This document shows, piece by piece, positions 17,451-25,415 of a stretch of DNA of 64,000 nucleotides. The notes beneath the pieces are model-generated. The model was given only the letters and a program-made list of their open reading frames with translations, searched no databases and had not been told where the DNA came from. A program made the position numbers and the translations under genes. The stretch's first letter is position 1. Each line of letters starts with the position of its first letter. The DNA is from Bacillota bacterium (GTDB lineage Bacteria; Bacillota; Clostridia; Acetivibrionales; DSM-1351), in assembly GCA_023460955.1 (NCBI GenBank), contig JAEWOH010000062.1, positions 72,010 to 136,009 on the forward strand, read 5' to 3'.

Positions 17451-18311
17451 TTATCCTAGTTTTTCTCTTACTTCATTATATATCTTTTTCATTTCCAATG
17501 CATCCTCTGCCATCATGCCTCTCGACTCACAGATTATGATCGGCTCCATCTTTCTTTTTACCAAAATCGGTGCCAGATGTTCAAATTCCGGACCGAACTG
17601 TTTATCTGAAAAGTTCCAGTGCCGCTTCTCACCGCCTTTTGAAAACTCAATTCTGCTGAAGTGACAATGTATGTTTTTAGTCCGTTCCTTTCCGATTGAG
17701 TTCTCTATAATATCTATGACAGCGGCAAAGTCTTCTTCTGAATTTAACCTTCCTAAACCACGGGCGTGCACATGACCAAAATCGATGGTGGGAATCACTC
17801 TTTCATCAAGTTTGCACATTTCCATTATTTCTTCAAGAGTTCCCAGCTGATTGTGTTTTCCCAACACCTCCGGGCAGATGTGCACGTCCCCGTACCCTGC
17901 AGCATCGGATAACTCCAGTGTTTCGGAAAGTACTTTGAGCGCATATTCCAGAGCGGTTTCTCTTGCCAGTTTGCTGCAGGAGCCGGTATGGACCACTATC
18001 CTTTTTGCATCCATCCACTTGGCTACTCTAAGTGTCTCAAGAATATACCTCTTTGAGTTTTCTCTCTTATCTTCCTCTTCACTGGACATATTTATATAAT
18101 AAGGTGCATGTATACTGAGGTAAATGTTATTTTCAAAAGCCTGCCTGCCAATTTCACGAGCAGTTGCTTCCCCTATATTAACACCCTTTGTACAAGAATA
18201 TTCATAAGCATCCAGTCCAATGCCCGTAAGCCAGCCAGGCATTTGTGAAGAGGATTTATAGCCTTGCTCATAGAAACTATCAGAATTTCCCGATGGTCCA
18301 AACCTTATCAT
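17451..18311 (-). CDS. Endonuclease IV-like TIM-barrel protein
   Basis: This 286-residue protein begins MIRFGPSGNSDSFY and has metal-ligand positions typical of AP endonuclease family 2: His in LSIHAPYYIN, His in VVHTGSCS, Glu in HICPEVLGK, Asp/His in IDFGHVHARG, His in IHCHFS and Glu in IICESRG. Endonuclease IV cuts DNA at abasic sites, but this clostridial branch lacks clear DNA-binding loops and could instead be a sugar isomerase-like enzyme. AGGAGATAAC precedes the ATG. Confidence 0.8.
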   Translation of the reverse strand: MIRFGPSGNSDSFYEQGYKSSSQMPGWLTGIGLDAYEYSCTKGVNIGEATAREIGRQAFENNIYLSIHAPYYINMSSEEEDKRENSKRYILETLRVAKWMDAKRIVVHTGSCSKLARETALEYALKVLSETLELSDAAGYGDVHICPEVLGKHNQLGTLEEIMEMCKLDERVIPTIDFGHVHARGLGRLNSEEDFAAVIDIIENSIGKERTKNIHCHFSRIEFSKGGEKRHWNFSDKQFGPEFEHLAPILVKRKMEPIIICESRGMMAEDALEMKKIYNEVREKLG

Positions 18312-18388
18312 TTGTTATCTCCTGTTAACCGTTATGAATCACTTTGAATATTGCAAATACTATTCTATAAATAATAAAAAGCTAGAAA

Positions 18389-19828
18389 TTATTGTGATAA
18401 TGAACTCTCGAGGAATACCTTCATCGCTTTGTAGCACATATAAACATCAATTTTGCTTGTTATTTCAACGGGAGAATGCATTGAAAGGATTGGTACTCCG
18501 CAGTCAAGAACTTCAACACCAAGGTTTGCAACGTATTGAGCAATCGTACCTCCGCCTCCCTGATCAACCTTACCTAATTCCGCCGTATGCCAGATTATAC
18601 CTTTTTCATTGAATAACTTTCTTATTAAGCCCATCATTTCGGCACTGGCATCGCTTGAATCATATTTTCCTCTTGAACCGGTGTATTTCTGAACAACAAC
18701 ACCATTTCCCACATACGAAGAATTTCTCTTTTCATAAGCCTCCTGATATGAAGGATCAATACCCGGATTCACATCTGCCGACAGCATGAAAGAGTTTTCG
18801 AAACATTGATTCATTAATACATCGGAATAATTATCGTTTGTAAGATAGAGTATTTTTGAGATAAAGCTTCTGAGGAAATTCGATTGAGCCCCGGTATTAC
18901 CCATGCTTCCTATTTCTTCTTTATCTGTTAAAATACATAAAGCAGTTTTTTCACCGGCATTAAAGTCCAGCATGGCCTTCACACATGTGTATGCACAAAC
19001 TCTGTCATCCTGTCCATAAGCACCAATCATGCTTCTGTCAAGGCCTATGTCCTTTGCCTTAAAAGCAGGTACAGCCTCAAGTTCCGCCGAAAGAAAATCT
19101 TCCTCAATAATACCGTATTTTTCGTTTAGTATTTTAAGAATGTTGAGTTTGATTTTATCCTTTATCTTTTTATCATTAAACGGTCTTGACCCAATTAGTA
19201 GATTCAAACCTTCCCCTGAAACAACTTCGGTTGCTTTTTTCTGCATTTGATCCTGCGCAAGATGAGGCAAAAGATCAGTAATAGTAAATACGGGATCTGT
19301 TTCCTCTTCACCAATACAAACCTCTACCTTTGAACCATCCGCCCTTACAACAACTCCGTGAAGTGAGTATGGAATTGCAACCCATTGGTACTTTTTTATT
19401 CCGCCGTAATAGTGAGTTTTTAATAATACTAATCCTGAATCCTCATATAAAGGATTTTGCTTTATATCTATTCTTGGAGAATCAATATGTGCGCCTACCA
19501 TATTTATACCTTCAACAACAGGCTTTTCTCCAAGAACTGCAAAGGCGACGGCTTTATTCTTATTTATGTAATAAACCTTGGCGCCCTTCTGAAGTTTCTT
19601 TCCCTGGTGCATTAGTTCATTCAGATTTTCAAAACCGTTTTTAAGGAGTTCTTTCTCAACTACAGCGGCAAATTCTCTTTCTGTCTTGCCTTTATCCAAA
19701 TACTCCTTGTACTGCTCGCAGAGTTCAAAAGCCTTTTCTATTTCTGTGTCACTATGCTCCCATGCATTTTTTGTTTCATAGGTAAGCTTTTCTTTTAACA
19801 ACTCTGCTTGTGACTTTTCTTCGATCAT
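18389..19828 (-). CDS. M18-family aminopeptidase
   Basis: This 479-residue cytosolic zinc aminopeptidase contains GAHIDSPRIDIKQNP (first metal ligands), TDKEEIGSMGNTGAQ (Asp bridging the metals and catalytic Glu), DVNPGIDPSYQE, and a final SMHSPVEITSKIDVY with the last His ligand. Upstream in-frame codons to 19873 exist, but AGGAGC precedes the ATG at 19828. It is divergent from the PHP-phosphatase gene. Confidence 0.94.
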   Translation of the reverse strand: MIEEKSQAELLKEKLTYETKNAWEHSDTEIEKAFELCEQYKEYLDKGKTEREFAAVVEKELLKNGFENLNELMHQGKKLQKGAKVYYINKNKAVAFAVLGEKPVVEGINMVGAHIDSPRIDIKQNPLYEDSGLVLLKTHYYGGIKKYQWVAIPYSLHGVVVRADGSKVEVCIGEEETDPVFTITDLLPHLAQDQMQKKATEVVSGEGLNLLIGSRPFNDKKIKDKIKLNILKILNEKYGIIEEDFLSAELEAVPAFKAKDIGLDRSMIGAYGQDDRVCAYTCVKAMLDFNAGEKTALCILTDKEEIGSMGNTGAQSNFLRSFISKILYLTNDNYSDVLMNQCFENSFMLSADVNPGIDPSYQEAYEKRNSSYVGNGVVVQKYTGSRGKYDSSDASAEMMGLIRKLFNEKGIIWHTAELGKVDQGGGGTIAQYVANLGVEVLDCGVPILSMHSPVEITSKIDVYMCYKAMKVFLESSLSQ

Positions 19829-19887
19829 AATAGCTCCTGTTCCGGTATGATAAACACTGTAGATGAAAATCACACCAATCCCTAAAT

Positions 19888-19916
19888 TTGACTTAAAAAA
19901 AATAAATTGATAATAT
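19888..19916 (+). promoter_or_regulatory. Sigma-A promoter of the PHP phosphatase gene
   Basis: TTGACT (19888-19893), a 17-bp spacer and TAATAT (19911-19916) lie about 100 bp before the ATG at 20015. The leader is very AT-rich with nested AATATTAATTAATAT-type palindromes. Confidence 0.7.
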
Positions 19917-20014
19917 TAATTAATATATTTATATTAATTAATTTCTCTATATTAAGATATCCATATAGATATTTTTCTATTAGTCTATTATACGTTTCAA
20001 AGGAGAAAGTTACA

Positions 20015-20812
20015 ATGTATGACAATCATATTCATTCAACATTTTCAACAGATTCCAAAATGGATGCTGAGGATGCCTGCAAAAAAGCAGTGGAAATCGG
20101 CCTAAGAGGAATAGTCTTTACAGATCATGTTGATTATGATTTCCCTGATTTTGATGATAGTTTTCTAATAAATTTTGATAGCTACTTTGAAGCTTTTAGT
20201 GCTTTGAAAGCTAAATGGAAGGGAAAATTGGATGTTTTAACTGGTGTAGAAATGGGATTTCAGCCTCAGGTAACTGATAAAATAAACAAAGCACTGGTTG
20301 CGTACCCTTTTGATTTTGTAATAAATTCCGTTCACATTATTGACCGGCTGGACCCCTACACAAAAACCTTTTTCAGAGGAAGATCCCAACATGACTCTTA
20401 CGAAAGATATTTGCAGGAGATACTTGTGTCTGTAGACGCTTACGACAATTATGATATAATCGGCCATATCGGCTACGCTGCCCGTTACGGTGATTTTGAG
20501 GACAAACCGATGAGATATGCAGATTACAGGGATTCCCTCGATGAAATCTTAAAAGCTGTTGTTTCTAAAGGCAAAGGAATTGAGATTAACACTTCCGGAC
20601 TTCGCTCCGATCTTCAACAAACTATACCAGGCTATGATATATTCCAAAGATATTATGAGCTTGGTGGAGAAATAATTACAATGGGCTCAGATTCGCACTT
20701 ATCAGAGCATCTAGGTCACAGCTTCAAGGAAGCTTCGGAATACCTTAAGAGTATCGGGTTTAAATATCTGGCACATTTTGATAAGAGACAGCCTATATTT
20801 GAAAAAATATAG
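20015..20812 (+). CDS. PHP-domain phosphatase, HisJ-like histidinol phosphatase
   Basis: This 265-residue protein has PHP metal motifs HIHSTFSTDS (residues 5-14), FTDHVDYD, NSVHIID and a final MGSDSHLSEHLG. HisJ dephosphorylates histidinol phosphate in histidine synthesis; no other his gene is near, so a different phosphoester is possible. An in-frame ATG at 19907 lies upstream of the promoter -10, and AAAGGAG precedes 20015, so the short form is used. Confidence 0.85.
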   Translation: MYDNHIHSTFSTDSKMDAEDACKKAVEIGLRGIVFTDHVDYDFPDFDDSFLINFDSYFEAFSALKAKWKGKLDVLTGVEMGFQPQVTDKINKALVAYPFDFVINSVHIIDRLDPYTKTFFRGRSQHDSYERYLQEILVSVDAYDNYDIIGHIGYAARYGDFEDKPMRYADYRDSLDEILKAVVSKGKGIEINTSGLRSDLQQTIPGYDIFQRYYELGGEIITMGSDSHLSEHLGHSFKEASEYLKSIGFKYLAHFDKRQPIFEKI

Positions 20813-20817
20813 GCTGT
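20788..20817. terminator. Hairpin at the end of the PHP gene
   Basis: ACAGCCTATAT and ATATAGGCTGT form an 11-bp perfect stem with an 8-base loop spanning the stop codon. There is no strong T tract after it on the plus strand, so its efficiency is uncertain. Confidence 0.45.
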
Positions 20818-20853
20818 AATGAACCTTTAACAATTATTTAACATAATCTCTCA

Positions 20854-20882
20854 TTGCTATTTATTAAAAATGGGTATATATT
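20854..20882 (+). promoter_or_regulatory. Putative promoter of the 39-residue peptide gene
   Basis: TTGCTA (20854-20859), a 17-bp spacer and TATATT (20877-20882) lie 30 bp before a TTG-initiated short gene. Confidence 0.5.
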
Positions 20883-20912
20883 AAATAGTGTAACAGAGAG
20901 TAGGTGATAAAA

Positions 20913-21032
20913 TTGAATAAGAATAACGTTTTTGTAAATTCAGACGTTATTGAGGACTGTCTTAGCGAATGCTTTGATGTATTTGAGAAAATACCACAAG
21001 TACAAAGCGAAGGCAAAACCTCAAAAAAGTAA
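20913..21032 (+). CDS. Small peptide gene, 39 residues, unknown
   Basis: A TTG start preceded by AGTAGGTGA opens a 39-codon frame (MNKNNVFVNSDVIEDCLSE at the N-terminus, KTSKK at the C-terminus). It has two cysteines five residues apart near the middle and a Lys-rich tail. A promoter-like pair lies upstream and a small hairpin with a T tract follows, so this looks like a complete short transcription unit. No family is recognised. Confidence 0.5.
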   Translation: MNKNNVFVNSDVIEDCLSECFDVFEKIPQVQSEGKTSKK

Positions 21033-21039
21033 GTGAAAC

Positions 21040-21065
21040 AGCCTCTTAACCCAAGGCTTTTTTTA
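21040..21065 (+). terminator. Small terminator after the peptide gene
   Basis: AGCCT (21040-21044) and AGGCT (21054-21058) pair and are followed by seven T residues. It also lies in the gap before the convergent GNAT gene. Confidence 0.5.
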
Positions 21066-21108
21066 TTGCAAAAATATCTTCTCTCGTAAACAGAATTTCT
21101 CAAAGGCT

Positions 21109-21894
21109 CTAATCATTACCACCTGCTTTGACCGGTATTGAATATGTAACATATTCCTTCTCTAAATGATAGCCAAGTTTTTCTGCCAGTGCAACCGATG
21201 CTATATTTGCCGCATCCCAGCTTGGATAAAGGTTTCTTTCAAGACATTCGAGAATTAGTTTTGAAGCACATACCAAAGCCAGCCCCCTTCTTCTATAATC
21301 CTCTTTAGTGTCAATCTCTATTTCTATTCCTTCTTCGTACACAGTGTAGGAGGATGCGCCTGCGACCGGCTTATCTTCATGAAGAATGACATACCCAAGT
21401 CCCAGCTTTTTATAATCTTCGAAAGTTGGAAATTGTGAACATAAATCCTTTGACCAATCTTCTGAACGGCACTTAATATATAACTCCTCATCAATTTGCT
21501 TTAACTTATATTCATGTGAAAGCTTTAATATATTCTGCTTTAATTCTTCCCGGTCAAATACCTCCGGTTCTTTCTTAATAGCATAACGCATGAATTTATT
21601 AAATTTATTTGTGTATTCCTCCTCAATTAATGCTTCCCAAGCCTCATTCCGAGGCACCATAAGAATAAAATCCGACATGAAGCTTTCAGGTATATTTTTT
21701 ACCAGTTCAGCATCCGGAGCACCTGCAAAAAAGCAGAAGTCACCAACAATCAATTGAGCTGAAACCGGCTGATGCTTTTCATTTGCCCATGCCTTCCCCA
21801 TGTAGCCCTGCAGACAGGACCATATTAGAGTTTCCTCCCAGTCTTTAAATAGCGGAGCAACCTTATCCATTTCATACTTGCTTAATTGGTACAT
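21109..21894 (-). CDS. GNAT-family acetyltransferase
   Basis: This 261-residue protein belongs to the clostridial/Bacillus GNAT_acetyltran group. The first half (to about 135) is a fold-related domain. The C-terminal GNAT core has GLGYVILHEDKPVAGASSYT, IEIEIDTKEDYRRRGLALV with the acetyl-CoA loop RRRGLA, and a final WDAANIASVALAEKLGY. The substrate is unknown. GGAGGTAATTC precedes the ATG. It is convergent with the 39-residue peptide gene. Confidence 0.85.
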   Translation of the reverse strand: MYQLSKYEMDKVAPLFKDWEETLIWSCLQGYMGKAWANEKHQPVSAQLIVGDFCFFAGAPDAELVKNIPESFMSDFILMVPRNEAWEALIEEEYTNKFNKFMRYAIKKEPEVFDREELKQNILKLSHEYKLKQIDEELYIKCRSEDWSKDLCSQFPTFEDYKKLGLGYVILHEDKPVAGASSYTVYEEGIEIEIDTKEDYRRRGLALVCASKLILECLERNLYPSWDAANIASVALAEKLGYHLEKEYVTYSIPVKAGGND

Positions 21895-21946
21895 GAATTA
21901 CCTCCGTTTTAAACTTATTATATAAAGGGAATACGCTAGTTAGTAG

Positions 21947-22153
21947 TTAAACTCTCTTAAATTCGATAATGTCTCCGGGCTGGCAATCCAACGCATCACA
22001 TATTGCATCCAGCGATGAAAACCTTATGGCCTTTACTTTTCCCGTTTTTACATTCGATAAATTGACATACGAAATACCTACTTTTTGTGCCAGCTCATTC
22101 AAAGAAATTTTCCTGTCAGCCATGACTCTGTCCAATCTTAGTATAATAGCCAT
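21947..22153 (-). CDS. XRE-family helix-turn-helix regulator
   Basis: This 68-residue protein is essentially one Cro/CI-type helix-turn-helix: LDRVMADRKISLNELAQKVG, ISYVNLSNVKTGKVKAIRFS, CDALDCQPGDII. It resembles YozG-type regulators that pair with small membrane proteins. It follows the membrane-protein gene by 21 bp in one transcript. GAGAGGTTAAT precedes the ATG. Confidence 0.9.
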   Translation of the reverse strand: MAIILRLDRVMADRKISLNELAQKVGISYVNLSNVKTGKVKAIRFSSLDAICDALDCQPGDIIEFKRV

Positions 22154-22174
22154 AATTAACCTCTCATCAATGTA

Positions 22175-22669
22175 TTATAAAGTAGAATCAGAATTTATTT
22201 GATACATTAATCCATAGTGAATAAGTCGCGAGGCTAAAACTCCAAGTAGTCCAAACAGGAGAAGTGCCCCGTCAAATAATGTTGTTCCGCCAAATGATAG
22301 TATGTGAATGCTGCATTCATAACCATCAATTTTAGTAAAAACGAATGAAGAAACAATAAACAGCAAACCAACCGAAAATACAGTCCAAATTAAAATCTTT
22401 GAGAAAGGTCTTTTTGTAACCAAAATACTAATAAGAGAAATAAAACATAAAGTTATACAGGCAAAAAATAAGGTGTTAGATAAAAATGTGTTTATTCCAT
22501 TAATCCATTTATGACCTTTTTTATCACTGGTAAAAAATAATATACCAACAAGAGTTAAAATTCCTGATAGAAAAATACAACAACCTAGTACCAACTTAAA
22601 AGCTGGGCTTAATTTTATGTCAGCCTCTTTATTAGCTGGAATAATTATCTCTTTAATTTCTTCTTCCAT
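22175..22669 (-). CDS. Membrane protein of the DUF2975 type, partner of the XRE regulator
   Basis: This 164-residue protein has four predicted membrane helices (FKLVLGCCIFLSGILTLVGI; FFACITLCFISLISIL; ILIWTVFSVGLLFIVSSFVF; LFDGALLLFGLLGVLASRLI). Topology, length and the downstream XRE gene match DUF2975/YozG-like pairs. GGAGG six bases before the ATG at 22669 decides among three nearby ATGs. Function is unknown. Confidence 0.7.
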   Translation of the reverse strand: MEEEIKEIIIPANKEADIKLSPAFKLVLGCCIFLSGILTLVGILFFTSDKKGHKWINGINTFLSNTLFFACITLCFISLISILVTKRPFSKILIWTVFSVGLLFIVSSFVFTKIDGYECSIHILSFGGTTLFDGALLLFGLLGVLASRLIHYGLMYQINSDSTL

Positions 22670-22679
22670 AGCCATCCTC

Positions 22680-22733
22680 CATAATATGTAATCCATTGTA
22701 TTAATTGTATATCTTACATATTATGTTAGTCAA
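22680..22733 (-). promoter_or_regulatory. Promoter with a 12-bp inverted repeat for the DUF2975-XRE pair
   Basis: On the minus strand TTGACT (22728-22733), an 18-bp spacer and TACAAT (22704-22709) form a promoter. CATAATATGTAA at 22680-22691 is repeated in inverted form at 22714-22725, inside the spacer. This is a likely binding site of the XRE protein encoded in the same operon. Confidence 0.6.
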
Positions 22734-22819
22734 TACATTTTTAATGTTTATCGTTAAATATGTACCCATTTTTTTTAAAATTACATTTCTCTATAAAATA
22801 AATGGAAAATAGAAAGGTG

Positions 22820-22960
22820 AGATGCCACTTTGTAAAGTGAAATGCAACCTTTGTAATAAAAAAGTGAATATTTGTAAACGAAACGCAGTTTTTGTATTTG
22901 AAAAGCCACTATTGAAAATGAAAAGCCATTTTTGAAATCAAAATGCAGTTTGCTTTTTTC
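22820..22960. repeat. Seven degenerate tandem units with about 20-bp period
   Basis: Contiguous units of 20-21 bp share the pattern GAAA-x-GC-x-x-TTTTGTAAA, for example units starting near 22840, 22882, 22901 and 22921. There are no spacers. A single unit in opposite orientation (CTGCATTTCGATTTACAATT, 24551-24570) lies beyond the IS30 transposase gene. The arrangement resembles multiple transposase-binding sites at element ends. Confidence 0.6.
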
Positions 22961-23091
22961 GATAGTTTGGCATATCATGAGAAAAACGGGCATGCCAAAT
23001 AGAGGTTAACTCCCTCTCGATGTTTTTGTAATCGGAGAATCAACCCCTGCTTTTTGGGTAGCATGGATTGTTGGCGGCACAGTTTTTAGTA
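22961..23091. other. Non-coding stretch between repeat array and IS30 gene
   Basis: A hairpin TTGGCAT/ATGCCAA lies at about 22967-22997, followed by AGAGGTTAACTCCCTCT. Near 23071 TTGGCGGCA is repeated in inverted form at 24403-24411 on the other side of the transposase gene. No coding frame here looks real. Confidence 0.4.
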
Positions 23092-24500
23092 CTATCTTTT
23101 GAGAAGACTTGGTTTTAGTTGGATTTCATCGGCTGTAACCGGTGAGCATCCTAGTTTTTGTAAAATCTCTTCTCCATGGTAGAAGCTGAACGTTTCGTAA
23201 GGGCTACGATTGTTCAGCTTTTTTCTTTTGTATGAATTGATATGATTCATCATTCGCGTCATGTCTTCCTGTGACAAATGGTTAAAGCTAGTCCCTTTCG
23301 GAAGCACCCTGCGAATCAAGCTGTGATTCACCTCAATAGCTCCTTTTTGGTGTGGACTGCCTGCGTCACAATAATAGATACGCGTACGCATACCGTGTAG
23401 CTCAGATCCATATTCAATAGCCTTGGGATTAGAAAACTCACTACCGTTATCAGTCAGAATAACAGGAAAAAGCTTTTTAAACAGTGCACGTCCTAACTTT
23501 TTATCTAGATCGTTAAATATGTCTATAACTGATTGAGAGGTATTAGATTCTCTAATAAAGGCAAGCATTAAACTGGTTTCTACAAAGTGTACTGTAAGCA
23601 AGCATTTGCCACCTTTTGTACCTATGACTGAGTCCATTTGAACAATTGCTATGTCAGGGTTAGCTTCTATGAAACCTTGAAATGCCTCGTAGTTACGCCC
23701 TATTCTGCAGCCTTTGTCCACTTTGAATTCTGGCTTTTTGTATCGTTCGCGGAATTTAACTTTCCTCGGAAGGTCAATGTTGCGTACATCTAGAATACAG
23801 GCATCTATGTAGTTATAAATAGTTTTCTCGCTGCACATGAGTTCATTTTCGTGTGATACGTAAATCTGATGTATGGACTGCCCTTGCTTCACCAGTGGAC
23901 TGATAATGGAGTTGAGTCTGGCAATCTCTTTTTCACAAATACACAGGCCGCTGCGAGATTCTGATATGGTTTCATGAGCTTTAACATGGGCATGCTCGGC
24001 ATCATAAATGGTTTTCAACAATGTACATTTGCTGATTTGTTCACAACCATTGCAGACATAAGGTACACGGAATCTTGCAGTACAGATTTCTTCAATGTAA
24101 TCTGAGCAGTTGTCATTACACTTTGAACAGAGTTTGCAGTATACGGTTGAAGTCCTAGTACATTCCTTGCCACATAATGATTTCTTCCTGCATGTAAAAC
24201 GGTTTTTACAAGCATTGTATGGAAATCCGGGATATCCGGTAGCAACCGCTGAAGAATGCTTACGGACTTCTCTGGAAATAGTCGTCGGATTTTTGTCCAT
24301 AATTTTAGCAATTTTTTTGAAGGATAGGCTATCCTTTAGGTATTTCTGAAGGGTTAATCTTTCTTCATAGGTAAAAAACTTCGACATAATTACACTCCTT
24401 TTTGCCGCCAACTTACTAATCATAAATGGCAATGAAAAGGTATGTAAACACAAAAGACTGGTTTATCACCAATCTTTTGTAAGCCAAGGTGCAACCTCTT
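22967..24500 (-). mobile_element. IS30-family insertion sequence, ends not resolved
   Basis: The element is defined by its transposase gene. Candidate inner inverted repeats are TTGGCGGCA (23071-23079) and its complement (24403-24411). Farther out, TGCCAA followed closely by GAGGTT occurs on the left near 22992 and, inverted, on the right near 24484-24502. I could not identify a target duplication, so the limits are approximate. Confidence 0.5.
23092..24387 (-). CDS. IS30-family transposase
   Basis: This 431-residue DDE transposase has an N-terminal helix-turn-helix (YEERLTLQKYLKDSLSFKKI, then DKNPTTISREVRKHS), a Cys-rich region (residues about 62-150, with pairs such as CKLCSKC and CNGC), and the rve-type core. 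The catalytic residues are Asp in VQMDSVIGTKGG, Asp in PVILTDNGSEFSNP and Glu in SPHQKGAIEVNHS. The frame extends to 24453, but AGGAG precedes the ATG at 24387. It appears intact and possibly active. Confidence 0.95.
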   Translation of the reverse strand: MSKFFTYEERLTLQKYLKDSLSFKKIAKIMDKNPTTISREVRKHSSAVATGYPGFPYNACKNRFTCRKKSLCGKECTRTSTVYCKLCSKCNDNCSDYIEEICTARFRVPYVCNGCEQISKCTLLKTIYDAEHAHVKAHETISESRSGLCICEKEIARLNSIISPLVKQGQSIHQIYVSHENELMCSEKTIYNYIDACILDVRNIDLPRKVKFRERYKKPEFKVDKGCRIGRNYEAFQGFIEANPDIAIVQMDSVIGTKGGKCLLTVHFVETSLMLAFIRESNTSQSVIDIFNDLDKKLGRALFKKLFPVILTDNGSEFSNPKAIEYGSELHGMRTRIYYCDAGSPHQKGAIEVNHSLIRRVLPKGTSFNHLSQEDMTRMMNHINSYKRKKLNNRSPYETFSFYHGEEILQKLGCSPVTADEIQLKPSLLKR

Positions 24501-24589
24501 GGCAAGATAAAAATCATTAATATATTATCATTAATTCAAATCGGATAGGGCTGCATTTCGATTTACAATTAAGGTCTATAAAATAAATA

Positions 24590-24612
24590 ACCGGGATGCT
24601 CAGCACCCCGGT
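24590..24612 (-). terminator. Terminator after the 62-residue membrane protein gene
   Basis: ACCGGG-x-TGC pairs with GCA-x-CCCGGT. On the minus strand a T-rich TTATTTATTT tract follows. Confidence 0.7.
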
Positions 24613-24617
24613 GGAAG

Positions 24618-24806
24618 TTATTTCTGAACAAGGTCAATGGAACCTAATACTACGTGAGCCAATCCAAATCCAATAATCCCAGCCCCAATCGCAACTGTTG
24701 TGTCACGCTTGGACATGCCACGTTTCTTCATGTCAACTCCTCGCATTGCCAACCCGGTTGCTGTAACAGCTGATCCTAATATGGTCGGAATAAGTCCTTC
24801 GCGCAA
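24618..24806 (-). CDS. Small glycine/alanine-rich membrane protein, unknown
   Basis: This 62-residue protein has two hydrophobic stretches (LIPTILGSAVTATGLAMRG and TTVAIGAGIIGFGLAHVVLG) joined by a basic loop KKRGMSKRD. The start is a TTG with GGAGGGG upstream. A good terminator follows. No family is recognised; the helical-hairpin plan suggests a small membrane protein. Confidence 0.65.
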   Translation of the reverse strand: MREGLIPTILGSAVTATGLAMRGVDMKKRGMSKRDTTVAIGAGIIGFGLAHVVLGSIDLVQK

Positions 24807-24905
24807 AAGAATCCCCTCCTCTTTTTTTAAAGAACCAGAAATAAAATCTTTATTAATGTCTGCAAATAAGCTTTTTATATGTGGGAAAACTAATACATAA
24901 TTGAC

Positions 24906-25208
24906 TTATTTCTTCCTTTGTAATAAGCGAGATATTCCTCCGTATAAAAAAGCTCCGCTAAAAAATAAGGAAAAAAGGAAACCAATGACGTTTTCATACT
25001 TGTTCAATCCGCCTTTAACTATAAATGGCACAGGAATCACACAGATTACTCCGAAAGCAATTATGAGTTTGGGATATTTACAAAGACTTAAAAGTGGTTT
25101 TGGCATTCTCCCGGTTCCAATATAATAACCAGGATTAAATCTATTTTCCTGCCATTCTGTGATTTCCTCAATTTCCTTGTCTAGAGAATTTTTATGATTC
25201 TCTGTCAT
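24906..25208 (-). CDS. Small membrane protein, unknown
   Basis: This 100-residue protein starts MTENHKNSLDKEIEEITEW, contains a conserved-looking NPGYYIGTGRMPKPLLSL segment, then two membrane helices (LIIAFGVICVIPVPFIV and VIGFLFSLFFSGAFLYGG) and a basic end. AGGAGG decides for the ATG at 25208 over the longer frame to 25253. Function is unknown. Confidence 0.65.
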   Translation of the reverse strand: MTENHKNSLDKEIEEITEWQENRFNPGYYIGTGRMPKPLLSLCKYPKLIIAFGVICVIPVPFIVKGGLNKYENVIGFLFSLFFSGAFLYGGISRLLQRKK

Positions 25209-25415
25209 GATGTACCTCCTAGAATTCCCAAGCAACAGCCCATATAATACCAATAAATCAATTATATCACAAATTTACCCGGTATGTTTTAATTGTAAAA
25301 AAAGATCATTTATATGAATCTTCTCATACAAATAATCTTTATTATGGTTTCACATCTAAATAATACTGTGTATTCTTAATAAATTGAGTCTCATTAAAAA
25401 ACGTATACGCTTGAT

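Noticed and set aside
17833..18018. 61-codon minus-strand frame
   Set aside because: Alternative frame within the TIM-barrel gene without its own start signal.
22820..22960. CRISPR array
   Set aside because: Units are contiguous and degenerate with no spacers and no cas genes nearby.
22781..22993. 70-codon minus-strand frame over the 20-bp repeat array
   Set aside because: Explained by the AT-rich repeats; no ribosome binding site.
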